A stretch of DNA of 64,000 bases, from the NCBI GenBank assembly GCA_022821805.1, contig JAJECX010000003.1, positions 434,001 through 498,000 of the forward strand, in the 5' to 3' direction. Both the position numbers and the translations under genes were made by a program. The notes below the pieces were generated by a model. It did no database searches. It saw only the letters and a list, made by a program, of their open reading frames with translations, and was not told where the DNA came from. The stretch comes from Anaerolineae bacterium. GTDB lineage: Bacteria; Chloroflexota; Anaerolineae; Aggregatilineales; Phototrophicaceae. Position 1 is the stretch's first letter; each line of letters starts with the position of its first letter. Below, piece by piece: positions 45,427 through 53,636 of the stretch.

Positions 45427-47247
45427 TCAATTCACGTCCGCGGCGAATCTCTCCTTGGCTTTTTCGACATAGTTCAACGACTGATGACGGAAGTACGTAT
45501 TGTAAAGCTCGGCATAGTACCCATTATCGCGCATCAGTTTATCGTGATTTCCTTCTTCAATGATGGCGCCGTCGCGCAGAACGATGATGCGATCAGCGCT
45601 GCGCACGGTGCTGAGGCGATGGGCGATCAGGATGGAAGTCGACCGCGCCAGTATCAATTCAATGGCATCCTGAATCTGCGACTCGGTGAACGGGTCGATG
45701 CTGGCGGTCGCTTCATCCAGGATGAAGATAGAAGGTTTTTGAACCAGCACGCGCAGCAGGCTAACCAGTTGTCGCTGCCCCAGGCTGAGCCGAGCGCCGC
45801 GTTCGCCTACGCTAGTATCCAATCCGTCCGGCAGGCTGTCAAGCCATTCGCCATTGCCGATGCTCAGGGCAATTTCATTGATTTCGCGTATAGACGCCTT
45901 TGGATTGCCGTAGCGAATGTTTTCCAGGACGGTGCCGCTGAAGAGAAAGGGCTGCTGCGGCACAATGCCCAATCGTGATCGATAGCTCTTCAAATCGAAC
46001 GAGCGCACATCGGCGCCGTCGATGCGGATGCTGCCTCGCTCAAATTCATAATAGCGCGTGATCAATTTGGCGATCGTGCTCTTTCCAGCGCCGGTATGCC
46101 CGACGAAAGCCACGTTTTCGCCCGGCTTGATATCCAAGCTGAAATCTCCCAGAACAGTTTCGCCGCGCTCGTATTCGAACGTGACCTTGTCGAATTCTAT
46201 CCGGCCCGTCAGCTCAGTGACTGCCTGACAGTCTGTCTGCATCACCGAGTTTTCAGCGTCGATGAGCGCGAAAATCCGTTCGGCCGCGCTCAGCCCTTGT
46301 TGAAATTGACTCCAGAAAGACGCCAGATTCATAAAGGGAAACCAGAATCGATCCACGCTCTGGATGTACAAATACCAGGTTCCCGCGCTGAATGCGCCCG
46401 CCAAAACAGAATGCGTGCCGACCCAGACGACGATCGACAAGGCAATTGCGGATAGAACGCCCATGGTCGGAAAAACCAGTGAGAGGATGAATCCGCGGCG
46501 GAGATTGATCTTGTAGCTTAACTGGTTTACGGCGGAAAACTCATTGTAGATCATATCTTCCTGGCGGAAATTCTTGGCGACGCTGATGCCAGTCACGCTC
46601 TCTTGTATGTTGTCGTTGACGACCGCCATTGCCCGCGCGCCTTGTCGCGTGACGATGCGGGCCAGATAGCGGAAAGCCAAGGCGGAAAACACGACCAAAG
46701 GCATCGTGAACAGAAGCACGATGGTCATCTCCAGCGAATAGCTCAACAGTGCCGTGAAGAGAATGAGTACCGACAGAAACTGCGATATTACTTCGCTGCC
46801 CAGCAGCATGACATCGCCGAATTCTTGCGTATCGCTGGTGATGCGGCTGATTACGGCGCCCGATTTATGCCGATCGTAGAAGGCCAGATCGCGCTCGATC
46901 GCCGCCTCAAAGCATTCCTTTCTCATCTGGGCGACGATTCTGCCGATCACGACTACCGTGAAGCGGCGCCTGCCATAGTTGCAGATGTACTCGGAAACGG
47001 CGAGCAAAGCCATTACCAGGAGAATAAAACTAAACTGGTCGCCGCCACCGACCAAATCGTCTACCGCCGCGCTGATGAAAACGGGCCGTATCGCGCGCGC
47101 CAGTCCCACGATCAGGAAGCCGAGCAATCCCCAAAAGACCAGCCGCCTGTGGCGAGCCAGATATTCGCTGATGCGCCGGAACAGATAAGAGTCGCCGTAT
47201 TCCCGGTCATATTTGTCGCCTTGCAAGCCGCCAAAGACCGCCGCCAC
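45427..47247 (-). CDS. ABC exporter half-transporter, canonical-Walker-B subunit
   Basis: A type IV (B-family) ABC exporter subunit: six membrane helices in about residues 20-310 and a nucleotide-binding domain. It has Walker A GHTGAGKSTIAK, Q-loop GIVPQQPFLFSG, signature LSLGQRQL and Walker B FILDEATAS with the catalytic glutamate. The signature is LSLGQ rather than LSGGQ. A GTG at 47247 is chosen because the GGGAGG in front of it overlaps the previous gene's stop (TAA G GTG); this gives 606 residues, the same size as its partner. ATGs at 47280 and 47343 are alternatives inside the neighbour. With the next gene it forms a heterodimer that probably exports a lipid, drug or peptide; substrate unknown. 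Confidence 0.9.
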   Translation of the reverse strand: MAAVFGGLQGDKYDREYGDSYLFRRISEYLARHRRLVFWGLLGFLIVGLARAIRPVFISAAVDDLVGGGDQFSFILLVMALLAVSEYICNYGRRRFTVVVIGRIVAQMRKECFEAAIERDLAFYDRHKSGAVISRITSDTQEFGDVMLLGSEVISQFLSVLILFTALLSYSLEMTIVLLFTMPLVVFSALAFRYLARIVTRQGARAMAVVNDNIQESVTGISVAKNFRQEDMIYNEFSAVNQLSYKINLRRGFILSLVFPTMGVLSAIALSIVVWVGTHSVLAGAFSAGTWYLYIQSVDRFWFPFMNLASFWSQFQQGLSAAERIFALIDAENSVMQTDCQAVTELTGRIEFDKVTFEYERGETVLGDFSLDIKPGENVAFVGHTGAGKSTIAKLITRYYEFERGSIRIDGADVRSFDLKSYRSRLGIVPQQPFLFSGTVLENIRYGNPKASIREINEIALSIGNGEWLDSLPDGLDTSVGERGARLSLGQRQLVSLLRVLVQKPSIFILDEATASIDPFTESQIQDAIELILARSTSILIAHRLSTVRSADRIIVLRDGAIIEEGNHDKLMRDNGYYAELYNTYFRHQSLNYVEKAKERFAADVN

Positions 47248-47248
47248 C

Positions 47249-49042
47249 TTAGCCTCCCGCCGCTGACTGCGCCGGCGCATCCAGCGATGAATAACGGTCG
47301 AAGATATGTCGATACGATTCGGAAGTCCGCAGGAGTTCTTCATGCGTTCCCTGGGCGACCACGCGTCCCTTGCGTAAAACGACTATATGATCAGCCCAGC
47401 GTATCTGCGACAAACGATGCGTGATTAGCAGCGTGGTGCGTCCCTTGGCCGCCGACCATATCGCGCGCTGAATTTTGTCTTCGGTCGCGCTGTCGATTGC
47501 GCTGGTGCTGTCATCCAGGATCAGAATCGGCGGGTCCGTCTGAAAGGCGCGGGCGAGCGCCAATCGCTGGCGCTGTCCGCCGCTCAGCGTCATGCCGCGC
47601 TGACCAATGATGGTGTCGTAGCCGGCCGGGAAGGAAGAGATGAAGTCGTGCGCCTGCGCTGCCTTCGCCGATTCTGTGATGCTTTCCATATCAACCTCGT
47701 CATTGCCGAAGCCGATATTCTCGGCCACGCTGCGGCTGAAAAGAAAGACATCCTGTTCAATGATGCTGATCTGCGAGCGCAGCGCTTGCAGATTCCAGTC
47801 GCGCACATCAATGCCGTCGACCAATACACGGCCCGCGTCGACGTCATATATGCGATTCACCAGTTTGCTCAGCGTGCTTTTGCCCGAGCCGGTCTGCCCG
47901 ACAATAGCAACCGTTTGCCCTGGCGCTACGCTGAAGGAGACATTGCTCAGATTCTTTTCATAGCTGCTGTATCCAAAGGTGACATTTTCAAACTGAATGC
48001 TTCCGCCGATGGCGCCGCCGTTTCCGCTGATGTTTTGATCAAGCTTGTTGGTCGTCACCAGCACTTCCAGGATGCGGGCGGCGCTGGCATAACCGGAGGC
48101 CAGGCGCGATGAGGTGAACAGCGATATGAAAACCGGGAACTGAAAGAGACTGATGAGGCTCAGGAACGCGATAACATCGCCCTCGGTGATAATATCGTCG
48201 CGGTAGAGGATGCCCGCATGCAGCAGCGCGCCGACGATGGTCAATCCGTATAGCAGCACGGATAGATAGCGCGCCTCAAACTCGCCCTGGTGAATGAAGC
48301 GATCGCGGACGACATCAGCCAGTCCGTTGAAGGCGCCAATCTCGCCCGATTCTTGCGCGGCGCCCTTAACCACTTCAATGCCATCGAGCGACTCCGCCAG
48401 CTTGGCATTCATCCGGCCGAAACTGGCGCGCGCATCTCGCGCGATCGGGTGTAAGCGGACGACGAAGTAGATTTGAACCAATATGTGCGAGACGATGAAT
48501 AACAGCGGCACGAAGATCAACTGCGGCAGGATGCCGGGGGCGTATAAGGCCGGCATGATCAGGAACATATTGGCGCCAGTTATCAAATTCACGCCTGGGT
48601 TCATCATCAGATTCATTTCGCGCACATCATTGGTCACGCGCGCCATCGTCTCACCGACCGGCTGCCGATCGTGGTAGCTCATGCTCTTTCCCAGCAAGCT
48701 CGAATAAACTTCGTCGCGAATGTCGCGCTCAAAGCGCTGGGCGAATACCTCGGCGGAAAAGTTGCGCGCGAATTGCAATACCGAACGCAGCGTCTGCGAG
48801 CCGATGATCAAAACGACGCTGTTCAACACCAGAGCGAGGGTTTGGTCGTTAAGGCGCAGAATCGCGTCAAAGGCGCTGCCTAGCGCGCCGGGAACGACGC
48901 CGGCCAAGAAGGCATTGCTGAACGCGCCAAGCACAAGCAACAGGGCGGCGATCGGGTGGCGCATGATATGCGATAAGATGAAGCGAAAGGGGCTGCTGTG
49001 GTTGCTCTTGATCGGAGCTTGGACCTTGAATTCGGCGGTCAT
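47249..49042 (-). CDS. ABC exporter half-transporter, degenerate-Walker-B subunit
   Basis: Partner of the following ABC gene. Six membrane helices are followed by a nucleotide-binding domain with Walker A GQTGSGKSTLSK, Q-loop SIIEQDVFLFSR, signature LSGGQRQRLALARA and Walker B ILILDDSTSAID. The residue after the Walker B aspartate is aspartate instead of the catalytic glutamate. In heterodimeric exporters such as TM287/288, that change together with an altered signature in the partner marks one non-hydrolysing ATP site. GGAG precedes the ATG at 49042 (597 residues). A TATAAA -10-like box with an upstream TG (extended -10) lies at 49079-49084. Confidence 0.92.
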   Translation of the reverse strand: MTAEFKVQAPIKSNHSSPFRFILSHIMRHPIAALLLVLGAFSNAFLAGVVPGALGSAFDAILRLNDQTLALVLNSVVLIIGSQTLRSVLQFARNFSAEVFAQRFERDIRDEVYSSLLGKSMSYHDRQPVGETMARVTNDVREMNLMMNPGVNLITGANMFLIMPALYAPGILPQLIFVPLLFIVSHILVQIYFVVRLHPIARDARASFGRMNAKLAESLDGIEVVKGAAQESGEIGAFNGLADVVRDRFIHQGEFEARYLSVLLYGLTIVGALLHAGILYRDDIITEGDVIAFLSLISLFQFPVFISLFTSSRLASGYASAARILEVLVTTNKLDQNISGNGGAIGGSIQFENVTFGYSSYEKNLSNVSFSVAPGQTVAIVGQTGSGKSTLSKLVNRIYDVDAGRVLVDGIDVRDWNLQALRSQISIIEQDVFLFSRSVAENIGFGNDEVDMESITESAKAAQAHDFISSFPAGYDTIIGQRGMTLSGGQRQRLALARAFQTDPPILILDDSTSAIDSATEDKIQRAIWSAAKGRTTLLITHRLSQIRWADHIVVLRKGRVVAQGTHEELLRTSESYRHIFDRYSSLDAPAQSAAGG

Positions 49043-49157
49043 GCATTCTCCGCTTGGGAGCGCTGACAATTCAGAGAGTTTATATCATGCTCATCGTAAG
49101 CAGAATGGATGATTTTCCGGCCGGCGCCACCATGAAGAAGTGAGAATCGTCTGCGCA

Positions 49158-51560
49158 TTATTCGATGGACAGGGAAACGGGAAGTACGCCAACTGTACCG
49201 TCTTCCCTCACCACCGCGCCGCGAACCGGAAGGCGGAGGATATCGCCGCTTCCACCGTCGAAGCGGTATAGCAGCACCCAAATCTGATACTCGCCCGACG
49301 ATGCGTATTCTGGCAATCGAAGGGCGCGATTATCCCATACCGGCGCTCGCGGCTTCCAGCTGGATGTCGGCGCGAATCCCGCTTGCGGTCCAGAGTCCTC
49401 GCCTTGGGCGATCGGCATATTCGTTTCTGGGTCGACGATGAACCAGGCAACTGTGTAATCGTGTTTGAGCGGCGCGTCCGTCTGCCACAAAAGCGCGAGT
49501 TCAACCGTCTCTCCCGGCCGATATCGATTACCGTTGGACAGCACAAGGCTGAGCAGCCGAATTTCCTCACCGTACTGCAGATCAGTCGCGACATCGCCCG
49601 CGTAGGGGCTCATGGGATTTGGCGCCGCGCTGCGTGTGCTGTATTCCAATAGACGCGCGGTATCGTCGGATTCCGCCAGTTCCACTTCACGCAGCGGGTA
49701 ATAGTGCTGCGCCAGATATCGCTCGAGCGACCGATGGCTCCAGCGCATGAAGGGGCTGGTATTGGAAAGCGCCCATATTCGGTCCAGGCGACCGGCGAGA
49801 TGCTGCACCGTTCTTAAGCTCTGGACGTCAAACCAGTCGTTTGGGTTCGCGGAGACGATTGCGGCTGGCTGTTTCGGGCTGGCTGCCTGCGCCAAAGGTC
49901 GATTGAGGACGATCGGGCGCGGCGAAACGGCGTCCATATGATTCAAGATGAACTCGCCATAGTCTGGCCCCGCCAGCAACAGCACATCGTCGGCGCTCGC
50001 CTCGCTGGCGAGATAACCCAGCGCTTCGTGCAGCGCGCGCTGTCCGGATTGTGTCCGCGGATCCTTGTCGTATGCTGACATCAGGTTGAGCAGGACGACT
50101 GGCAAGCAGAGAAACGCAAGCAACGGCGATAGATGTCGCCAGCGACTGCTGCGGTGGCGCAGGCTGTGCGCGAGAGCGGCGGCGCTCAGCGCGCTGTAAA
50201 CGGCGAAGCTGGCGCCCCAAAGCGGTAGATTGGCGCGCGTCCAGAGAAACTCGAAACCCAGATCTCGCCAGCGACCCGGCAAAACAAACCACCTGAAATA
50301 GCGCGGCTGCGTCAGAGACGGTTCCCATTCAGCATAGCCATTGGCTTCGGGCGGCAGCGACTGGCTGTATCGATTCAAGCTAAGTGAAACGCCAACGAAT
50401 TGAATCCAGATTCCGTAACACAGCAAAGCAACCCAGAGTAAGCGCAGTCGCTTGCGCCGCGCGCGAAACATTGCTTCTGCGACCGGCGCCGTAGCCAGCA
50501 TAAGAATCGGCAGCATCGGCAGCAGAAATCGCGGCGGCCAACTTAACCCGCCAAACCAATGTCGGTCCGTCAGCAGCGCATGACCCAAAATATATCCGGC
50601 AAAGAGCAGGCAGATCGTCGCGGCGTTTCGGCGCCTCTCCCGTTTCCAGAGCATGACGACGCCAGGTATAGCGAGAAGCGCAAGTGGCGATGTCGCCCAG
50701 ACGCTGGCGCCCGGACTTAGAACATAGGCGCGTGTCGCAGCGCCTGTGTAAGCCGTCTGGATTCCGATCCCAGTCAGGAGATTCGTTACAACCGCCGGCA
50801 GGGGGGCAACCAACATCAAGAAGCAAAGGACAAGCAGCGGCAGCGAGACAAAGCCAATAAGCGCTGCGTCCGCGATTCGCCTGCGGCGGTGATTCCACTT
50901 GGGCAGCGCGAATACAATTGCCGCGGGCAGGGCGAAGATCGCCGATGACTTGGTTTCGATTGCCAGGAATATCCCGGTCGCCGCGAAAATGATGCTGATT
51001 GCGCGGCCGCCCGCGCTCAAGCCATGGCCAATCTGAAGAACGAGCAGCGCCGCCAGAATGAAAAACGCGGCTAATGGCTCGCGAAAGAAGGTCTGGCTGT
51101 ATGCCCAGAAATTTGTGCCCAATCCCGCGCTTGCCGCCACCGTTCCCGCGACGAGATCCGAATACGACATCGAGCGCAGGATGAGATAAACGAAGCCCGC
51201 GTTCAGCGACGTGATGATGACATTAAAGAGCCAGACCGTGTGTATATTGCCCAGCCGCGGGATGACCTCGGCGATGCGGAGCAGGGGGCTGGCGAGCCGG
51301 ATATTGAGCCGCTCACCTACATCGTATTCCCCCAAGGGCAGGGCTTCGGCTTCCTGAATTCGAAACGGCAGCTTTAACCAGTTTGTTTCGTCCATTAGCC
51401 AGTCGCCATAGCGGACGTAACTGGTGACAGCGTCGAAGGCGCGCCGTGTATCACCCGCCTGAATTAGCGCCCGATACGTCAGCATGTAGAAGCTGACAAA
51501 GAAGGCGACGAGCAGCAAAAAAATGTATATACGATGGATGTGATCTTTGGCGCCGGTCAT
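49158..51560 (-). CDS. GT-C-like membrane glycosyltransferase with C-terminal beta module
   Basis: An 800-residue polytopic protein with about 12 helices in residues 1-500. The first loop is not sharply conserved, but the overall pattern fits GT39/Chloroflexota GT-C proteins (TYRALIQAGDTRRAFDAV; later AYSQTFFREPLAAFFILAAL). A Rossmann-like extracytoplasmic segment follows (SADDVLLLAGPDYGEF), then a terminal beta module (YRPGETVELALLWQTD, YTVAWFIVDPE) shared with the genes at 40770 and 42737. The ATG at 51560 was chosen; the longer frame to 51890 has non-protein-like composition and overlaps the regulator gene. It begins 10 bp after the double-HTH gene's stop, so the two are probably co-transcribed. 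Confidence 0.68.
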   Translation of the reverse strand: MTGAKDHIHRIYIFLLLVAFFVSFYMLTYRALIQAGDTRRAFDAVTSYVRYGDWLMDETNWLKLPFRIQEAEALPLGEYDVGERLNIRLASPLLRIAEVIPRLGNIHTVWLFNVIITSLNAGFVYLILRSMSYSDLVAGTVAASAGLGTNFWAYSQTFFREPLAAFFILAALLVLQIGHGLSAGGRAISIIFAATGIFLAIETKSSAIFALPAAIVFALPKWNHRRRRIADAALIGFVSLPLLVLCFLMLVAPLPAVVTNLLTGIGIQTAYTGAATRAYVLSPGASVWATSPLALLAIPGVVMLWKRERRRNAATICLLFAGYILGHALLTDRHWFGGLSWPPRFLLPMLPILMLATAPVAEAMFRARRKRLRLLWVALLCYGIWIQFVGVSLSLNRYSQSLPPEANGYAEWEPSLTQPRYFRWFVLPGRWRDLGFEFLWTRANLPLWGASFAVYSALSAAALAHSLRHRSSRWRHLSPLLAFLCLPVVLLNLMSAYDKDPRTQSGQRALHEALGYLASEASADDVLLLAGPDYGEFILNHMDAVSPRPIVLNRPLAQAASPKQPAAIVSANPNDWFDVQSLRTVQHLAGRLDRIWALSNTSPFMRWSHRSLERYLAQHYYPLREVELAESDDTARLLEYSTRSAAPNPMSPYAGDVATDLQYGEEIRLLSLVLSNGNRYRPGETVELALLWQTDAPLKHDYTVAWFIVDPETNMPIAQGEDSGPQAGFAPTSSWKPRAPVWDNRALRLPEYASSGEYQIWVLLYRFDGGSGDILRLPVRGAVVREDGTVGVLPVSLSIE

Positions 51561-51570
51561 CGAGGGCAAA

Positions 51571-52341
51571 TCACGCGCGCGAGTCTGACCGGCCGTTGGA
51601 ATCTGCCTTTGCGCTGATGATGGCGAATAGCGCATCGGCGATGCGATGCAAGTCGTCTGGCTCGATATGCTTGAAAGCCATCGCCAGTTTGATGAAGGCG
51701 CGGTTCTCGCTTTGCTTGGCAAACTGACGCAAATCAGTATGGGTCTCCGCAGCCAGTTCGGATGTCTCGTCCGTCGCAGAACTGCGGGGCGGCGCCTGAG
51801 GAAGCGCGGTGAAAAACGCCAGGTCCCTCTTAAGAGATTGAGCCAGTGCCGCCAGGTCGCAAACCGGAATCTTCTCCTCGCCCAGCTCAAAGCGCTTGAT
51901 ACGTTCGGCTTCGTGGCCCATTCGCGCGCTTAGCTCGTCAATACTCCAGCCGACGGATTCACGAGCCGCTTGCAGCAGCGCGCCGATTAGTCGCTGCCGT
52001 AACAACAGATACTCGGTTCGAGCCGCATTATCCCTCGTGACCGCGCGGTCTCTCGAATTGGCTGAACGCCCATTGAAGTAGAGCGAGAGCAATTCCAACT
52101 GTGGCCAACAGGGAACACTATCACCGTATTCCCAGGCTTCGATCACTTGTGGCGCCGCCCGCATAAACTCGGCGCATTCGGTTGGCGAGCGTTCGGCTTG
52201 AATCCGCCACTTGCGTATGAGCACGCCGAGAATCCGACCGCGCACACTGCGCGCCTCGTCATGATTTCCGTTGTCCGACATCTCAAGGCTGGAGGGTTGC
52301 AGCGCTTCAAGCGCCGCTTGTGTCAAGTCGAGGCGGTCCAT
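51571..52341 (-). CDS. Protein with two XRE-type helix-turn-helix domains
   Basis: A 256-residue soluble protein. The first HTH-like segment is at about residues 35-85 (GVLIRKWRIQAERSPTECAE...VIEAWEYGDSVP) and a second at about 120-170 (LLQAARESVGWSIDELSARM...ERIKRFELGEEKIP). The C-terminal third looks like a small helical domain (LAMAFKHIEPDDLHRIADAL). It is a probable transcription regulator, but the two HTH domains in one chain with a membrane glycosyltransferase immediately downstream suggest a local or envelope-related target. A near-consensus promoter lies just upstream. The alternative that it is a non-regulatory HTH protein in cell-shape control (RodZ-like) is not supported because no membrane helix is present. 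Confidence 0.78.
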   Translation of the reverse strand: MDRLDLTQAALEALQPSSLEMSDNGNHDEARSVRGRILGVLIRKWRIQAERSPTECAEFMRAAPQVIEAWEYGDSVPCWPQLELLSLYFNGRSANSRDRAVTRDNAARTEYLLLRQRLIGALLQAARESVGWSIDELSARMGHEAERIKRFELGEEKIPVCDLAALAQSLKRDLAFFTALPQAPPRSSATDETSELAAETHTDLRQFAKQSENRAFIKLAMAFKHIEPDDLHRIADALFAIISAKADSNGRSDSRA

Positions 52342-52367
52342 TGAATTTCCACCATTGCGTAGAGAGA

Positions 52368-52396
52368 ATTATAAACTTGAGCGCCTCGCGTGGCAA
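52368..52396 (-). promoter_or_regulatory. Sigma-70 promoter of the double-HTH gene
   Basis: Minus-strand TTGCCA (52391-52396), 17 bp spacer and TATAAT (52368-52373): five of six and six of six matches. The start site would be about 20 nt before the ATG at 52341. Confidence 0.7.
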
Positions 52397-52781
52397 GAAA
52401 ATCGCCGTGCGAAATCGCGCAAAAGAAAACGTCGTTGGTCATGATGCCGGGCTCAAGCATCGGGCGAGGCTTGCGCCTCGGCATCGGGGGTGATTTCGCA
52501 GATCAGCGCCCGGACGACCAAGCCGGATCCACCAAGGAGAAAACCTTCCGCCATCAAGCGCGGGGGCTTGCGCGTTGCTTCCCGGTTTTCGGCCGGGTCA
52601 ATATAACTGCGAAGCGCCATGCGAGCGCTGCCTTGGTTGAAGCTGGACGATTGCGAGCGAAGTAGCATATCATAAGGCGCGCCCGGCCAGAAGAAAATCT
52701 CGCCTTCGCACCCTCCAATTGTGAGGCGACGGGAGCGATACGGCTTGTGTTCAACCAGTGGATTGATAGCGTGATCTAGCG
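52397..52781. other. Non-coding stretch with palindromic sequence
   Basis: No convincing gene. The main structure is at 52443-52488: CGAGGC-TTGC-GCCTCG (52465-52480) is a perfect 6 bp hairpin flanked by direct repeats GCATCGGG (52457-52464 and 52481-52488). An outer inverted repeat, GATGCCG (52443-52449) with CGGCATC (52479-52485), also exists. Short frames here have no ribosome-binding site. A promoter for the methyltransferase at 52782 was not found. Confidence 0.4.
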
Positions 52782-53636
52782 ATGCCGAACAAAGCGTATC
52801 ACGAGACGAATCGCCTGTCCTGGAATGAGGGCGCCAAGGCGCACAACAGTCACAAAGGTGATCAAGCCGCCTTTTTTCGCGCCGGCGGCAATACGCTCTT
52901 TCCAGAAGAAACCCGCCTCCTTGAAAACGCGACCGACAAGAACTTGCTCCATCTCCAATGCAATTGCGGTCAAGACAGCCTGAGCATCGCCCGTCACCTT
53001 GGAGGAAAAGTCACCGGCGTAGATATCAGCGACGAGGCGATCCGCTTCGCGCGGCAGTTGTCGCGTGATTGCGGTATAGGGGCGCGCTTCATCCGCGCGG
53101 ATATATACGATTACTTCGCGGCCGAACGCGAACGTTTCGATGTCGTCTTCTCATCCTATGGCGTGCTCTGTTGGCTGTCGGACCTGGTGGCTTGGGGGCG
53201 AGGCATTGCCGGCTGCCTGAAGCCCGGCGGCCGATTCGCGCTGGTCGAATTCCACCCGGCTTTGATGATGTTCGACGGGGAATGGCAGTTAAAGCACGAT
53301 TATATGGGCGGCGCCCCCTGCGAGTTGGAGTCGGGCGTTGGCGATTATGTCGCCTGGACCGGCGCTGCCGCCGAGATCGACGGCTTGCTGCCAGGTATGC
53401 GCGATTTCCGCAATCCATTTCCGGGCGTCGAGTTTCAATGGGGGATAGCCGAAGTGGTGACCGCATTGCTCGGCGCGGACCTGCGCCTGTCTGACCTGGC
53501 GGAGTACAATTATTGCAATGGATTCAAGCCAATACAGGACATGGTTGATCTGGGCGGGCGGCGTTACGCGATGCCAGCCCACATGCCACAAAACATTCCT
53601 CTGATGTTCAGCCTGGTCGCCGAGCGACTTCCGTGA
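52782..53636 (+). CDS. Class I SAM-dependent methyltransferase
   Basis: A 284-residue protein. The AdoMet-binding motif I is NLLHLQCNCGQDSLSIARHL (about residues 53-72), with the usual GxGxG replaced by QCNCGQ, a variant common in this UbiE/Methyltransf_25-like branch. VTGVDISDEAIRFAR (motif II) and FDVVFSSYGVLCWL (motif IV) follow, then CLKPGGRFALVEFHP. The ATG at 52782 has no clear ribosome-binding site. It overlaps the downstream SGNH gene by 4 bp (GTGA), so the two are translated together. The acceptor is unknown; small molecules or surface sugars are possible. Confidence 0.87.
   Translation: MPNKAYHETNRLSWNEGAKAHNSHKGDQAAFFRAGGNTLFPEETRLLENATDKNLLHLQCNCGQDSLSIARHLGGKVTGVDISDEAIRFARQLSRDCGIGARFIRADIYDYFAAERERFDVVFSSYGVLCWLSDLVAWGRGIAGCLKPGGRFALVEFHPALMMFDGEWQLKHDYMGGAPCELESGVGDYVAWTGAAAEIDGLLPGMRDFRNPFPGVEFQWGIAEVVTALLGADLRLSDLAEYNYCNGFKPIQDMVDLGGRRYAMPAHMPQNIPLMFSLVAERLP

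Noticed and set aside
45427-49042. Idea that the ABC pair plus glycosyltransferases form a bacteriocin export system
   Set aside because: No precursor peptide, leader motif or peptidase domain is visible on either protein or nearby.
51561-51890. N-terminal extension of the glycosyltransferase gene at 49158
   Set aside because: The extension is arginine/tryptophan-rich, out of frame with the double-HTH gene it overlaps, and protein-like sequence begins only at the ATG at 51560.
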